From: Chromatiales bacterium | GTDB lineage: Bacteria > Pseudomonadota > Gammaproteobacteria > Chromatiales > Chromatiaceae | NCBI GenBank assembly: GCA_028280505.1 | Contig: JANQLO010000074.1 | Coordinates: 87,953-151,952 of the forward strand | Direction: 5' to 3' | DNA: 64,000 nt | In this document: in pieces, positions 20,907 through 30,527 of the stretch | How positions within the stretch are numbered: the first letter of the stretch is position 1 | How the letters are laid out: each line of letters begins with the position of its first letter | The notes under the pieces: generated by a model | Seen by the model: the letters and a program-made list of their open reading frames with translations, nothing else | Told to the model about the DNA's origin: nothing | Database searches by the model: none | Position numbers and translations under genes: made by a program

Positions 20907-21173
20907 TTTGTACACCCTCTATCTTTATTGCTTGTACAAGGCGCGGTTATCCCGCCAAGTCTACGGCGAGTACGCTCTTATGACATCTACCAAGCACCGC
21001 TTTACGGGCCTGGATCAAGTAACCCGCATATTGTACGAAGGCGGAGCTGAAGTGATCGATATTGTCAGGTCCATTGAATACCCTCCGATCGATTTGCCGT
21101 TTCGGGCGATCATCCGACCGGCTTGGCCGGCTTTCCAGCAAACTCCGAACCCTTCATGCCATGCAGGGTCAAA

Positions 21174-21653
21174 CTAAATCAACGCCTCCGCGCTGCACAC
21201 GACGCCATCCTTATCGGCATAGACGAAATCGCCCGGCACGAACTTAATGCCTGCAAAACGCACCTCGACATCGCGCTCGCCGACGCCTTTCTTGACGCTC
21301 TTCAGCGGGTGCGTGCCCAATGCCTTGACGCCGAGACCCATGGCCGCAATGTCGACGGAATCGCGGATCAGGCCGTTCATGATGACACCGGACCAACCGT
21401 TTTCGACCGCCTTGGCCGCGAGCATATCGCCCAGCATGGCACAACGTCGCGAGCCACCGGCATCGACCACCAGTACCCGGCCTTCGCCAGGCTCGCCGAC
21501 TGCCTCTCGCACCAAGGAATTGTCCTCGAAACACTTGATTGTTGAAATCCTGCCGTAAAAACGTGCATGGCCGCCAAAGCTGCCCATACCGGGCTCGGCA
21601 ATCTGAAGGGTATCGCTGTGCCCGTCACAAAGATCTGCGGTCTTAAAAGTCAT
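21174..21653 (-). CDS. rraA: RraA-family protein
   Basis: A 159-residue member of the RraA/HMG aldolase family, close in length to E. coli RraA (161). The family segments FGGHARFYGRISTIKCFEDNSLVREAV, LVVDAGGSRRCAMLGDMLA and NGLIRDSVDIAAM are present. In E. coli RraA binds RNase E and inhibits mRNA decay; related proteins in other bacteria are 4-hydroxy-4-methyl-2-oxoglutarate/oxaloacetate aldolases and keep the GG-R-D metal-site residues also seen here. It begins 9 bp after aceK, so co-expression with the glyoxylate shunt is likely. Either activity is possible. Confidence 0.88.
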   Translation of the reverse strand: MTFKTADLCDGHSDTLQIAEPGMGSFGGHARFYGRISTIKCFEDNSLVREAVGEPGEGRVLVVDAGGSRRCAMLGDMLAAKAVENGWSGVIMNGLIRDSVDIAAMGLGVKALGTHPLKSVKKGVGERDVEVRFAGIKFVPGDFVYADKDGVVCSAEALI

Positions 21654-21662
21654 GACTGCTCG

Positions 21663-23516
21663 CTATTCCTCGCCATAGATAAATCGAAATCGTTTACTTA
21701 TCGCATAGGGGAAGACATCGCGTTGACGCCCCTTGCGAATATCGTTCTGCACGCTTTTCCAATACTCCGCGTCCAGTAGATCCCGGTGGTGTTGCATGAA
21801 CGGCTTGCGCAGCTCGGGGTCGATCAGCAAAAAGCTGGCGAATTCCTCAGGAAACACATCATGCGGTGCGACCGAATACCAGGGCTCGGCGGCCATTTCG
21901 TCTTCCGGCGTACGCGGCTCCGGGATATGACGAAAATTCATGTCGGTCATGAACTCGATTTCATCATAATCGTAAAAGATCACCCGGCCGTGCCGGGTCA
22001 CGCCGAAATTCTTGTATAACAGATCGCCGGCGAAGATATTGGCCGCAGCCATCTCCTTCAGTGCGTTGCCGAATCCGATCACTGCACCCTCTTTTTCCTC
22101 CTTGCTCGCGGTTTGGAAAAACAGATTGAGCGGATTCAAACGGCGTTCGATATAGAGGTGGCGCACAATGACCTTATCGCCCTCGAATTCCAGACTTTTG
22201 CCGCATTTTGCCTTCAACTCTTCCAACAGCTCGGGGGTGATCCGCGCCAACGGCAAAGCCGCATAGGAATACTCGAGCGTATCGGCCATACGACCTACCC
22301 GGTCATGCATTTTGACGATCTGATACTTGCGCTTGACCGTTTCGCGATCGACTTCCTTCGGGGGGGGAAAATAGTCGTTGATGACCTTGAAGACGTAAGG
22401 GTAGGACGGCATGGTGAACACCGTCATCACCATGCCTTTTACCCCGGGCGCAATCTCGAGCTGATCGGTCGAGTGCGCGAGGTGATGCAAAAAGCCACGG
22501 TAAAACTCGCTCTTGCCCTGCTTTTGCAGACCGATCGCGGTGTACAAATCGGCCTTGGTCTTGGTCGGCAGCATGCGTGCCAGGAAACGCACGATGGCTG
22601 CCGGCGTGTTGGTCTCGACCATGAAATAGGCACGCGCGAAACTGAACAAATTGGCGATGTCGTCACCGTCGGTCAGCAATGTATCGACGTACACCTGGCC
22701 GTTCCCGGTATTCAGTATCGGAATCACGAACGGAATGGCTTCAGAACCGTTGATCGCCCGCCCAACGATGTAGGCCGCTTTATTGCGATAAAACGGCGCT
22801 CTGAGTACTTGCAAATGAAAATGTTTGCGCAGATTCAGACGCGGTAGCTGCGTAAGTTTGACGTGCCGAACCAAACGCCGCACGTCGCGATTGAAATCCT
22901 GAAACGGCAGGTCGCACTCGAAAGCCTGAAGAATTGCGCGTACCGTCTGGGTCAAACCCTGGCTTATGGGGTAATAGCTGTCATAGACCGGATCGTCGTC
23001 GTCGAGAAACTCCGTCGACAAACCGGGACGCACGAAAATGTTGTCGTTGTTGTAGTAGCGACGGTGAAACAGCCAGGTGAATACCGAGTTATAGAAAGTC
23101 TCGGCCAGTTCCGGTTGCTTGTGCTCGTACAACAAGCCGATGTAACGCAGCTTGACTTCGCGCCATAGCTCCTCGTCGACATTGTCGTGTAGATCGAATT
23201 CCTCTTGCAGGCGGGCGGTGGCCTCGGAGACACGCTGTGTGTAGAGATTGATACGATCGCTTGCCGCTTGACGCTGGCCCTGCCAATCGCCGTCCTCGAA
23301 ACGATGTCTGGCCGCCGTCGTGATTTCGAGAAAAATACGGTAATGGCGATTAAAACCGTCGAGTATCGTCTCAGCGATTCGACGGGCCTGTTTCTCGACA
23401 CCGATCCGTCCGGCGACCGGCTCGGCTTCCACGGCCTTCGTAGGCACGCGCATCCGGCTGCCGTTCGCGGTATCCGCCTTCGGTTTGTCGTCCGATTCGG
23501 TCACGAGTTTCGGCAT
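21663..23516 (-). CDS. aceK: Isocitrate dehydrogenase kinase/phosphatase
   Basis: A 617-residue AceK. It phosphorylates isocitrate dehydrogenase to divert isocitrate into the glyoxylate shunt, and reverses this. The conserved nucleotide-binding segment KGMVMTVFTMPSYPYVFKVINDYF and the metal-site YDYDEIEFMTDMNFRHIP are intact. It is about 40 residues longer than the E. coli protein, with a low-complexity charged N-terminus. I choose the ATG at 23516; the GTG at 23567 lies inside a 12-bp hairpin and is unlikely, while the ATG at 23453 is a possible shorter start. It follows aceA by 97 bp. Confidence 0.93.
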   Translation of the reverse strand: MPKLVTESDDKPKADTANGSRMRVPTKAVEAEPVAGRIGVEKQARRIAETILDGFNRHYRIFLEITTAARHRFEDGDWQGQRQAASDRINLYTQRVSEATARLQEEFDLHDNVDEELWREVKLRYIGLLYEHKQPELAETFYNSVFTWLFHRRYYNNDNIFVRPGLSTEFLDDDDPVYDSYYPISQGLTQTVRAILQAFECDLPFQDFNRDVRRLVRHVKLTQLPRLNLRKHFHLQVLRAPFYRNKAAYIVGRAINGSEAIPFVIPILNTGNGQVYVDTLLTDGDDIANLFSFARAYFMVETNTPAAIVRFLARMLPTKTKADLYTAIGLQKQGKSEFYRGFLHHLAHSTDQLEIAPGVKGMVMTVFTMPSYPYVFKVINDYFPPPKEVDRETVKRKYQIVKMHDRVGRMADTLEYSYAALPLARITPELLEELKAKCGKSLEFEGDKVIVRHLYIERRLNPLNLFFQTASKEEKEGAVIGFGNALKEMAAANIFAGDLLYKNFGVTRHGRVIFYDYDEIEFMTDMNFRHIPEPRTPEDEMAAEPWYSVAPHDVFPEEFASFLLIDPELRKPFMQHHRDLLDAEYWKSVQNDIRKGRQRDVFPYAISKRFRFIYGEE

Positions 23517-23562
23517 GGCTGGACCGGCTATCTGAAAATAAGGTTGGTAAAGGCCCTGAGAC

Positions 23563-23591
23563 GACACCGGGGCGTAAATCGCCCCGGTGTC
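23563..23591. terminator. 12-bp hairpin between aceA and aceK
   Basis: A perfect 12-bp stem with a five-base loop, 23 bp past the aceA stop and 47 bp before aceK. No U-run follows on the minus strand, so it is more likely a partial terminator or an RNA-stabilising hairpin that lets aceA be made in excess of aceK. It rules out an upstream GTG start for aceK. Confidence 0.6.
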
Positions 23592-23613
23592 TTCGCTTAA
23601 TCGGACTGACCGA

Positions 23614-24921
23614 TCAACCGAACTGCTCTTCTTCGGTCGAACCGGTCAGCGCGGTGACCGATGAGGCACCGCCCTGAATCACGGTAGTAATGTCGTCGAA
23701 GTAGCCGACACCGACTTCCTGCTGATGCGAAACGAAGGTATAGCCTTTTTCGCGGGCTGCGAACTCGGGCTCCTGAACCTTCTCGACATAGTGCTTCATG
23801 CCTTCGCCACGCGCATAGTCATAGGCCAGATCGAACATGTTGTACCACATGTTATGGATACCGGCGAGGGTGATGAATTGATACTTGTAGCCCATCGCGG
23901 ACAGCTCGTCCTGGAACTTGGCGATCGTGGCATCGTCCAGATTCTTCTTCCAGTTGAACGACGGCGAACAATTGTAGGCCAACAGTTTGTTCGGGTTCTC
24001 GGCCAATACGGCTTCGGCAAATTCACGCGCGAAACCGAGATCCGGCGTACCGGTCTCACACCAAACCAGATCGGCATAAGGTGCGTAGGCCAGACCGCGG
24101 CTGATCGCCTGCTCCAGACCGTTCTTCACACGGTAGAAACCTTCGGCGGTACGCTCACCGGTAAGGAAGGGCTTGTCGTTCGGATCGAAGTCGTTGGTCA
24201 GCAGATTCGCGGCTTCGGAATCGGTACGTGCCAGGACCAAGGTCGGCACGCCCATAACGTCGGATGCCAAACGTGCGGCAATCAACTTCTCGACCGCTTC
24301 CTGGGTCGGCACCAATACCTTGCCGCCCATATGGCCACACTTCTTGACCGCGGCGAGCTGGTCTTCGAAGTGAACGCCCGACGCGCCGTTGGCAATCATG
24401 TTCTTCATCAGCTCGAACGCGTTCAGCACGCCACCGAAGCCGGCCTCTGCATCGGCCACGATCGGCAGGAAGTAGTCGATATAGCCTTCGTCACCAGCCT
24501 CAACGCCACGACCCCATTGGATCTCGTCGGAACGCTTGAAGGCGTTGTTGATGCGGCGAACCATGGTCGGGACCGAGTCGTAGGCGTACAGCGACTGGTC
24601 GGGGTACATGGTCTCCGAGGTGTTGCCGTCGGCGGCCACCTGCCAACCCGATAGATAAATCGCCTCGATACCTGCCTTGGCCTGCTGTACCGCCTGGCCA
24701 CCGGTCAACGCACCCATGCAGTTGACATAGCCTTTTTTGGCGTCGCCACGCACGAGGTTCCACAACTTTTCGGCCCCACGCTTCGCCAGCGTGTATTCAG
24801 GCTGAATCGAACCGCGCAGGCGAACGACATCGGCCGCACTGTAACCGCGCTTGACGTCCAGCCAGCGGGGGTTCTCGGCCCAGTCTTTCTCCAACGCTTT
24901 GATCTGTTCTTCTCTGGTCAT
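23614..24921 (-). CDS. aceA: Isocitrate lyase
   Basis: A 435-residue isocitrate lyase that splits isocitrate into glyoxylate and succinate. The catalytic motif KKCGHMGGK (about 195-203), the metal-binding [10 protein letters not shown] and HFEDQ, and the C-terminal YNCSPSFNW segment identify AceA, and the length matches the E. coli enzyme. GGAGTGAGATC precedes the ATG. It heads the aceA-aceK-rraA unit. A 19-bp palindrome of CTGC-N3-GCAG type lies 77 bp upstream, a possible PhaR or other operator. Confidence 0.97.
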   Translation of the reverse strand: MTREEQIKALEKDWAENPRWLDVKRGYSAADVVRLRGSIQPEYTLAKRGAEKLWNLVRGDAKKGYVNCMGALTGGQAVQQAKAGIEAIYLSGWQVAADGNTSETMYPDQSLYAYDSVPTMVRRINNAFKRSDEIQWGRGVEAGDEGYIDYFLPIVADAEAGFGGVLNAFELMKNMIANGASGVHFEDQLAAVKKCGHMGGKVLVPTQEAVEKLIAARLASDVMGVPTLVLARTDSEAANLLTNDFDPNDKPFLTGERTAEGFYRVKNGLEQAISRGLAYAPYADLVWCETGTPDLGFAREFAEAVLAENPNKLLAYNCSPSFNWKKNLDDATIAKFQDELSAMGYKYQFITLAGIHNMWYNMFDLAYDYARGEGMKHYVEKVQEPEFAAREKGYTFVSHQQEVGVGYFDDITTVIQGGASSVTALTGSTEEEQFG

Positions 24922-25253
24922 GATCTCACTCCGTCTATGCCATATTGTGTGTCGTCTGCCTCCGAAACGCAGTTCGGCGAGCGACGTATCAGTTAGTTTT
25001 GCTGCAATGCAGCAAAGCCTTTAAAGCTACCTTCAGAACCGGCCGCGATCAAACGGCGCCGGGCCTACCTGATGCCCACATACGTTGTTTTAATGTAGGC
25101 GTTTTATCTTGTGTTACCAAATACTTACGGCACATCTTATGGGCTCTTTCAATAAAGCGCCAAAATCAAATGCATAGCATTGATAAACCCTATCGTGAAA
25201 TCGCACCGACGTCTTGCGGAGACGCGACGGCGGCAGGGACAAACCCGCTGCGG
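24922..25253. other. 332-bp aceA promoter region
   Basis: No gene is visible in this gap between maeA and aceA, which lie on the same strand. It contains the 19-bp palindrome listed separately and AT-rich stretches around 25085-25180 that could hold promoters. Confidence 0.6.
24998..25016. promoter_or_regulatory. 19-bp palindrome upstream of aceA (PhaR-like site)
   Basis: TTTGCTGCA-A-TGCAGCAAA is a perfect palindrome around one central base, 77 bp upstream of the aceA ATG. It contains CTGC-N3-GCAG, the form I recall for PhaR sites in alphaproteobacteria, and shares the TGCA-N-TGCA core with two sites in the phaE-phaA promoter region of this window. Another regulator of acetate genes could use it instead. 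Confidence 0.5.
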
Positions 25254-26996
25254 CTACATCGCATTGTCGGCCAAGACATAAGGTAGATAGGCCGGTTCCC
25301 ACATGCGGGAACGTACGTACTCCGCGAGCGCCACAACATCGAGATCGGCAAGATCGGTGCGTTGCGCAGTATCCTCGGCTAGCGCAACGGCCAAGACTTG
25401 GGCAGCGACTGAAACGCTGACTTCACGCAAATCGTTGATCGGTGGATAGATTAAACCGCGCGATAGATAATGTGCCTCGGTGTAACGCGCCAACGCGAAG
25501 GCCGATTCGATAATCATCGCATCGGTAATGCGCCTGCAACGACCGAGTATGCCGGCAAAACCGATACCCGGGAATACAAAGGCGTTGTTGCCCTGTCCGA
25601 TCGAATGCCGCTGACCGTCGTATTCGACGTCATCAAAGGGGCTGCCCGTAGCAACGATCGCCTTACCTTCGGTCCAGGCGATCAAATCCTGCGGAATGGC
25701 CTCGCAGTTCGAGGTCGGATTGGACAGCGGGAATATGATCGGCCGTTCGGTATTCTGCGCCATCCGCCGCACCAGCGGCTCATTGAACAAACCCGGCACA
25801 CCGGTCAGGCCAATCAATACGGTCGGATGTCCTTGTTCGGTCACCTCGAGTAAAGACGGCAGACCACCGGCGATCGACCAGTCGCGATACACATCCTCGG
25901 TCTGGCTGACGGGTAACTGATAAGGCTGGGCCGAGACACCTTCGACCACCAGCCCTCCGGCGTCGACGACAAACATCTGTCGCCGTGCCTGCTCACGCGA
26001 CAACCCCTCGTGAACCAGGCCGTCCTGGATCGCTTTGGCTACACCGATACCGCCGGCACCGGCACCGACCACGACGATGCGCTGGTCGGTCAGGTTTTCG
26101 CCTTTGAGCTTACAGGCCGCGATCAGCCCGGCCAGCGTAACCGCACCGGTACCTTGAATATCGTCGTTGAACGACGCAACCCGGTCTTTGTAACGTTCGA
26201 GTACCTTGAAAGCGACATCCTTAGCGAAATCTTCCCACTGGATGATCGCCTTCGGCCAACGTCGTTTGACCCCATCGACGAAGCGATCGAGCAATTCGAA
26301 ATAGGCATCGCCGGTAAGGCGCGACTCGTGGACGCCGAGATACTCGGGATCTTCGAGCAGTTCCTTACGATCGGTGCCGACATCGATATTCACCGGCATG
26401 GTATGAAAGGGGCTCAATCCGGCACCGGCGGTATACAAGGCAAGCTTGCCGATACAGATTGCCAGGCCGCCATGTCCTTGATCACCGATGCCGAGAATCG
26501 CCGAGGCATCGGTCGCGACGATCATGCGCACATCGTAGAGATGGTAATCGTCGAGAATCTCGTCGATGTGATCGATGTTGTGACTGGAGACCGTGATGCC
26601 GCGCGGCGCCTGATAGAGATCGCTGTATTGCTGTACCGCCTTGCCCACCGTCGGAGTATAGACAATCGGCATCATCTCTTCGAGATGTTGCTGTAACATC
26701 GCGTAGAAACGAATCTCCGAGCGTTCCTGCATCGCCCGGAGATACTGGTACTTCGAAATATCGTCCGGCTGACGGCAATAACCGCGGTACAGGCGCGCAA
26801 CCTGCTGCGGCAGATCGCATACCTGCGGCGGCAACATGCCTTCGAGCCCCAATTCACGACGCTCGTGCTCGGTGAATGCCGTGCCTTTGTTGGTCGCGGC
26901 CATACGCAGTAGCGCATTGCCGCGAAGATACACCTCTAGATATCCCTTGCCTTGCGTATCACGCTTGTAAGCAAAGTAGGGGCTCAATCGCGCCAT
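25254..26996 (-). CDS. maeA: NAD-dependent malic enzyme
   Basis: A 580-residue malic enzyme of the large (SfcA/MaeA) type, which decarboxylates malate to pyruvate. Visible motifs are MPIVYTPTVG, the NAD site GAGAGGIGVAKAI, the catalytic SFNDDIQGTGAVTLAG and FPLSNPTSNCEA. It begins 19 bp after malate synthase G, so malate made from glyoxylate can be turned to pyruvate by the product of the same transcript. With ppsA nearby this gives a route from acetate to PEP. Cofactor preference is assigned by subfamily only. Confidence 0.93.
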   Translation of the reverse strand: MARLSPYFAYKRDTQGKGYLEVYLRGNALLRMAATNKGTAFTEHERRELGLEGMLPPQVCDLPQQVARLYRGYCRQPDDISKYQYLRAMQERSEIRFYAMLQQHLEEMMPIVYTPTVGKAVQQYSDLYQAPRGITVSSHNIDHIDEILDDYHLYDVRMIVATDASAILGIGDQGHGGLAICIGKLALYTAGAGLSPFHTMPVNIDVGTDRKELLEDPEYLGVHESRLTGDAYFELLDRFVDGVKRRWPKAIIQWEDFAKDVAFKVLERYKDRVASFNDDIQGTGAVTLAGLIAACKLKGENLTDQRIVVVGAGAGGIGVAKAIQDGLVHEGLSREQARRQMFVVDAGGLVVEGVSAQPYQLPVSQTEDVYRDWSIAGGLPSLLEVTEQGHPTVLIGLTGVPGLFNEPLVRRMAQNTERPIIFPLSNPTSNCEAIPQDLIAWTEGKAIVATGSPFDDVEYDGQRHSIGQGNNAFVFPGIGFAGILGRCRRITDAMIIESAFALARYTEAHYLSRGLIYPPINDLREVSVSVAAQVLAVALAEDTAQRTDLADLDVVALAEYVRSRMWEPAYLPYVLADNAM

Positions 26997-27015
26997 ATTG
27001 TCGGATTACCTTTTA

Positions 27016-29211
27016 TCAGGCTACGGATTCCAGTGCGGCTTTCAGCTCGACACGGCGTGCGTGCAATACAGGTTCAGTGTAGCCGTTCGGCTGGACTCGA
27101 CCTTTAAACACCAGATCCAACGCCGCCTGGAAGGCGACACCGTCGTAACCCGGCGCCATCGGCCGATACTCGGGATCGGCGGCATTTTGCTGATCGACCA
27201 CGATCGCCATGCGTTTGAATGTCTCCAGCACTTGATCCTCACCACAGATGCCATGGTGCAACCAGTTGGCCATGTGCTGACTCGAAATACGCAGGGTCGC
27301 ACGATCTTCCATGAGCCCGACATCGTTGATATCCGGCACCTTGGAACAGCCGACGCCCTGATCGATCCAGCGTACCACATAGCCGAGGATACCCTGGGCG
27401 TTGTTATCCAGTTCACGTTGAATATCGTCTGCGCTCAGTCCGGACGGATCGTCGAGCAAGGGCGGGGTCAGGATATCGTCCAGATTGGCTCTGACTCGCG
27501 ATGCCAGTTCCGCTTGGCGCTTGCTGACCTCGATATCGTGATAATGCGTAGCGTGCAGTGTCGCTGCGGTCGGCGACGGCACCCACGCACAATTTGCGCC
27601 GGCCTGCGGGTGAGTTCCCTTGGTTGCGAGCATGTTCGCCATCTGGTCGGGAATCGGCCACATACCCTTACCGATCTGCGCTCGACCGGCGAGCCCGCAA
27701 GCCAAGCCGATGTCGACATTCCAATCTTCATAGGCCGCAATCCATTTCTCGTTTTTGATTTCGGCCTTGGGCAATACCGGACCCAGTTCCATGCTGGTAT
27801 GGATTTCGTCGCCCGTGCGATCGAGAAAGCCGGTGTTGATGAAAATAACGCGTGACTTTGCAGCGCGAATACATTCCGGCAGATTGACCGTAGTGCGCCG
27901 TTCTTCGTCCATGATGCCGACTTTCAGCGTGCTCGGCGCCATGCCCAGCACAGCCTCGACACGGCCAAACAGATTGTCGGTAAATGCGGCCTCTTCCGGC
28001 CCATGCATTTTCGGTTTGACGATATAGACGCTGCCAGTGCGCGAGTTGCGGTAAGCGCCATTGCCTTTCAGGTCGTGCAAAGCGATCAACGACGTGATCA
28101 TGGCGTCCATGATGCCTTCGGGGACTTGCTCACCGTCGCCGGTGAGGATTGCATCGTTGGTCATGAGGTGACCAACGTTGCGCACCAGCATCAATGCCCT
28201 ACCCGGCAAGGTCAGCTCGCCACCGCGCGCCGACGTATAGACCCGATCCGGATTGAGCGCACGCTCGACCGGCTTACCCTGTTTGTAGAAGGTTTCGGTC
28301 AAATCGCCACGCATCAAGCCCAGCCAGTTGGCATAGACCTGTACCTTGTCGTCGGCGTCGACCGCGGCGACCGAATCTTCGCAATCCATAATGGTCGTCA
28401 CGGCAGATTCGATCTGCACATCGCGAATACCCGCCGGATGCAGTTCGGCCACGGCGTGCGTTCGGTCGATCAAAATCTCGATATGCAGGCCGTGATTGCA
28501 CAATAGGACGCTGCTCAACGCACCGTCCGCCTCGCGGTAAGCCACAAACTCGGCAGGGTCGACCAAGCCCGTTTTCACGCCGCTGGTTAGCGTAACCGCC
28601 AAACCGACATGATCGTTGAAGCGCGCCAGGGAATACTCGCTCACCTCGGCATGCGAACCGTCGGTCAGCGGTACCGCGTCATCGAGGAAGGCAGCGACTT
28701 TTGCAACGACCGCCGAACCCCGCTTTGGATTGAAGGTCAAACCCTTGTCGAGCCCATCGTCCTCAGGGACTGCATCCGTACCGTAGAAGGCATCGTACAG
28801 ACTGCCCCAGCGGGCATTGGCGGCATTCAATGCGTACCGGGCATTGTTGACCGGAACCACCAGTTGAGGACCGGCGATTCGCGCAATCTCGTCGTCGACG
28901 TTCTCCGTCGTTACCGAGAAGACCTCGCCTTCAGGCACGAGATAACCGATCTCGGTCAGAAAACCCTTGTATTCGGCCATATCGAGTGGCTGACCGCGAT
29001 GTGCTTTGCACCACTCATCGACCTGAACCTGCATCTGGTCACGCTTTTCCAGCAGTGCACGGTTGCGTGGGGCCAAATCGGAAACAATTTGTCCAAACCC
29101 CGTCCAGAAGGCAGCCGAGTCGATACCGGTGCCTGGAAGTGCCTGATCTTCGATGAACTGATGGAGCGTTTTCGCGACCTGTAGGTCGCCGATGGTGATG
29201 CGGTCGGTCAT
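27016..29211 (-). CDS. glcB: Malate synthase G
   Basis: A 731-residue malate synthase of the G type, joining glyoxylate and acetyl-CoA. The family segments [49 protein letters not shown] and [17 protein letters not shown] are present. I start at the ATG at 29211 (MTDRITIG); a start five codons upstream is possible. Ribosome binding is weak (GGGTAATT). It completes the glyoxylate shunt with aceA 2 kb away and is followed by maeA. Confidence 0.96.
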   Translation of the reverse strand: MTDRITIGDLQVAKTLHQFIEDQALPGTGIDSAAFWTGFGQIVSDLAPRNRALLEKRDQMQVQVDEWCKAHRGQPLDMAEYKGFLTEIGYLVPEGEVFSVTTENVDDEIARIAGPQLVVPVNNARYALNAANARWGSLYDAFYGTDAVPEDDGLDKGLTFNPKRGSAVVAKVAAFLDDAVPLTDGSHAEVSEYSLARFNDHVGLAVTLTSGVKTGLVDPAEFVAYREADGALSSVLLCNHGLHIEILIDRTHAVAELHPAGIRDVQIESAVTTIMDCEDSVAAVDADDKVQVYANWLGLMRGDLTETFYKQGKPVERALNPDRVYTSARGGELTLPGRALMLVRNVGHLMTNDAILTGDGEQVPEGIMDAMITSLIALHDLKGNGAYRNSRTGSVYIVKPKMHGPEEAAFTDNLFGRVEAVLGMAPSTLKVGIMDEERRTTVNLPECIRAAKSRVIFINTGFLDRTGDEIHTSMELGPVLPKAEIKNEKWIAAYEDWNVDIGLACGLAGRAQIGKGMWPIPDQMANMLATKGTHPQAGANCAWVPSPTAATLHATHYHDIEVSKRQAELASRVRANLDDILTPPLLDDPSGLSADDIQRELDNNAQGILGYVVRWIDQGVGCSKVPDINDVGLMEDRATLRISSQHMANWLHHGICGEDQVLETFKRMAIVVDQQNAADPEYRPMAPGYDGVAFQAALDLVFKGRVQPNGYTEPVLHARRVELKAALESVA

Positions 29212-29392
29212 ACAACAATTACCCAAATTTAGTATTTGCCAATGGAGTAAGACTAAGAGCGCATCCTTCGAAATTCACATAGGTAATCCGCCGACCTCAT
29301 CATAAGCTGGCGCAATTATGGTGCATCATCATTCGGATTTTTCACCAGATACGGGCATGTGGCAGCGGCCTTTCCGGATGGTGAAACAATAA

Positions 29393-29424
29393 AGCCGGCT
29401 CACCCTGGCTTGGGCGAGCCGGCT
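29393..29424 (-). terminator. Rho-independent terminator of the phaE-phaC unit
   Basis: Inverted repeat AGCCGGCTC...GAGCCGGCT with an inner CCC/GGG extension, followed on the minus strand by the T-rich tail TTTATTGTTT. It lies 22 bp past the phaC stop. Confidence 0.85.
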
Positions 29425-29445
29425 CGGTACGCGAGAAGACGCCGA

Positions 29446-30507
29446 TTAGCGCTTATCGAGCCAATCGCCGATCGCCGGCGGAATGGTCTTCTGTGCCTTG
29501 CCGCTCACGTAGATCCCGATATGGCCACCGGGAAAAGACAGCTCGGTGTAGTCCTTGGTACCCACACATTTCTTAAGGGCTTTGGACGCATCCGGCGGCA
29601 CCAGGTGATCCTGCTCCGCAAACACATTGAGCACCGGCATGGTTACGTTACGCAGGTTCACGGTGTAATCGCCGATCTGTACCTCGCCTTTCATCAGCTT
29701 GTTCTGCTGGAAAAAATCCTTGGTGAACTGACGGAAGGTCTCGCCGGCCTGATCCGGGCTGTCGAAGATCCACTTCTCCATACGCATGAAGTTCTTCAGT
29801 GCCTTGGGATTGTCCATCAAGTCGACCACCCCGAGATACTTCTGAGCCATCAACTGATACGGCTTGAGGTTCAAAAAGGTCCAGTTGAGCATCTCACCCG
29901 GGATGTTGCCCTGGGTGTCGACCAACAGGTCGATATCGACGTTCTGTACCCAATGGCTGAGCATATTGTCCGGGGTTTTGAAATCGACCGGCGTCACCAT
30001 GGTGATCAGGTTGCGTACCTTCTCCGGATGAGTGGACGCATAGCACAGACTGAACGCACCCCCCTGACAGATACCGAGCACGTTGATTTTGTCGAGTCCG
30101 TGGTGTGCACAAATGATATCGACACAGCGATCCAGGTAGCCGTTGATGTAATCGTCCATGGTCAGATAACGGTCGGCCGCATCCGGATAGCCCCAGTCGA
30201 TCAAGTAAACGTCCTGACCGGCATCGAGTAGGCCGCGAATAGTCGAGCGGTTCTCCTGCAGATCGGTCATGTACGGCCGGTTGACCAGCGCATAGACGAT
30301 CAACAAAGGCGTTTTGTTGGTCGCCGGCTTTTCGCTCTTGTAGCGATACAGCACCAGTTTGTCTTCCTTGTAAACCGGCTCTTTCGGCGTGACCCCACTC
30401 GGGATCTCGCCGACGTCCATGAGGTTGCCGACACCTTTGGCCAGCTTTTCGTTGAATCCGCGAGTCTCACTCAGGATCTCGTCGGGACGCATCTGAAATG
30501 GAATCAT
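29446..30507 (-). CDS. phaC: Class III PHA synthase, catalytic subunit PhaC
   Basis: A 353-residue alpha/beta-hydrolase that polymerises hydroxyacyl-CoA into polyhydroxyalkanoate. Its length and sequence match the class III type of Allochromatium vinosum (355). The catalytic triad is visible: Cys148 in the lipase-like box GICQGG, Asp300 in FAEQDHLVPP and His329 in FPGGHIG. Class III enzymes need the PhaE subunit, encoded 20 bp upstream. The ribosome binding site is AGGGGATAA. A strong terminator follows, so phaE-phaC form one transcript. Confidence 0.97.
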   Translation of the reverse strand: MIPFQMRPDEILSETRGFNEKLAKGVGNLMDVGEIPSGVTPKEPVYKEDKLVLYRYKSEKPATNKTPLLIVYALVNRPYMTDLQENRSTIRGLLDAGQDVYLIDWGYPDAADRYLTMDDYINGYLDRCVDIICAHHGLDKINVLGICQGGAFSLCYASTHPEKVRNLITMVTPVDFKTPDNMLSHWVQNVDIDLLVDTQGNIPGEMLNWTFLNLKPYQLMAQKYLGVVDLMDNPKALKNFMRMEKWIFDSPDQAGETFRQFTKDFFQQNKLMKGEVQIGDYTVNLRNVTMPVLNVFAEQDHLVPPDASKALKKCVGTKDYTELSFPGGHIGIYVSGKAQKTIPPAIGDWLDKR

Positions 30508-30527
30508 GTTGTGTTATCCCCTGTGGT

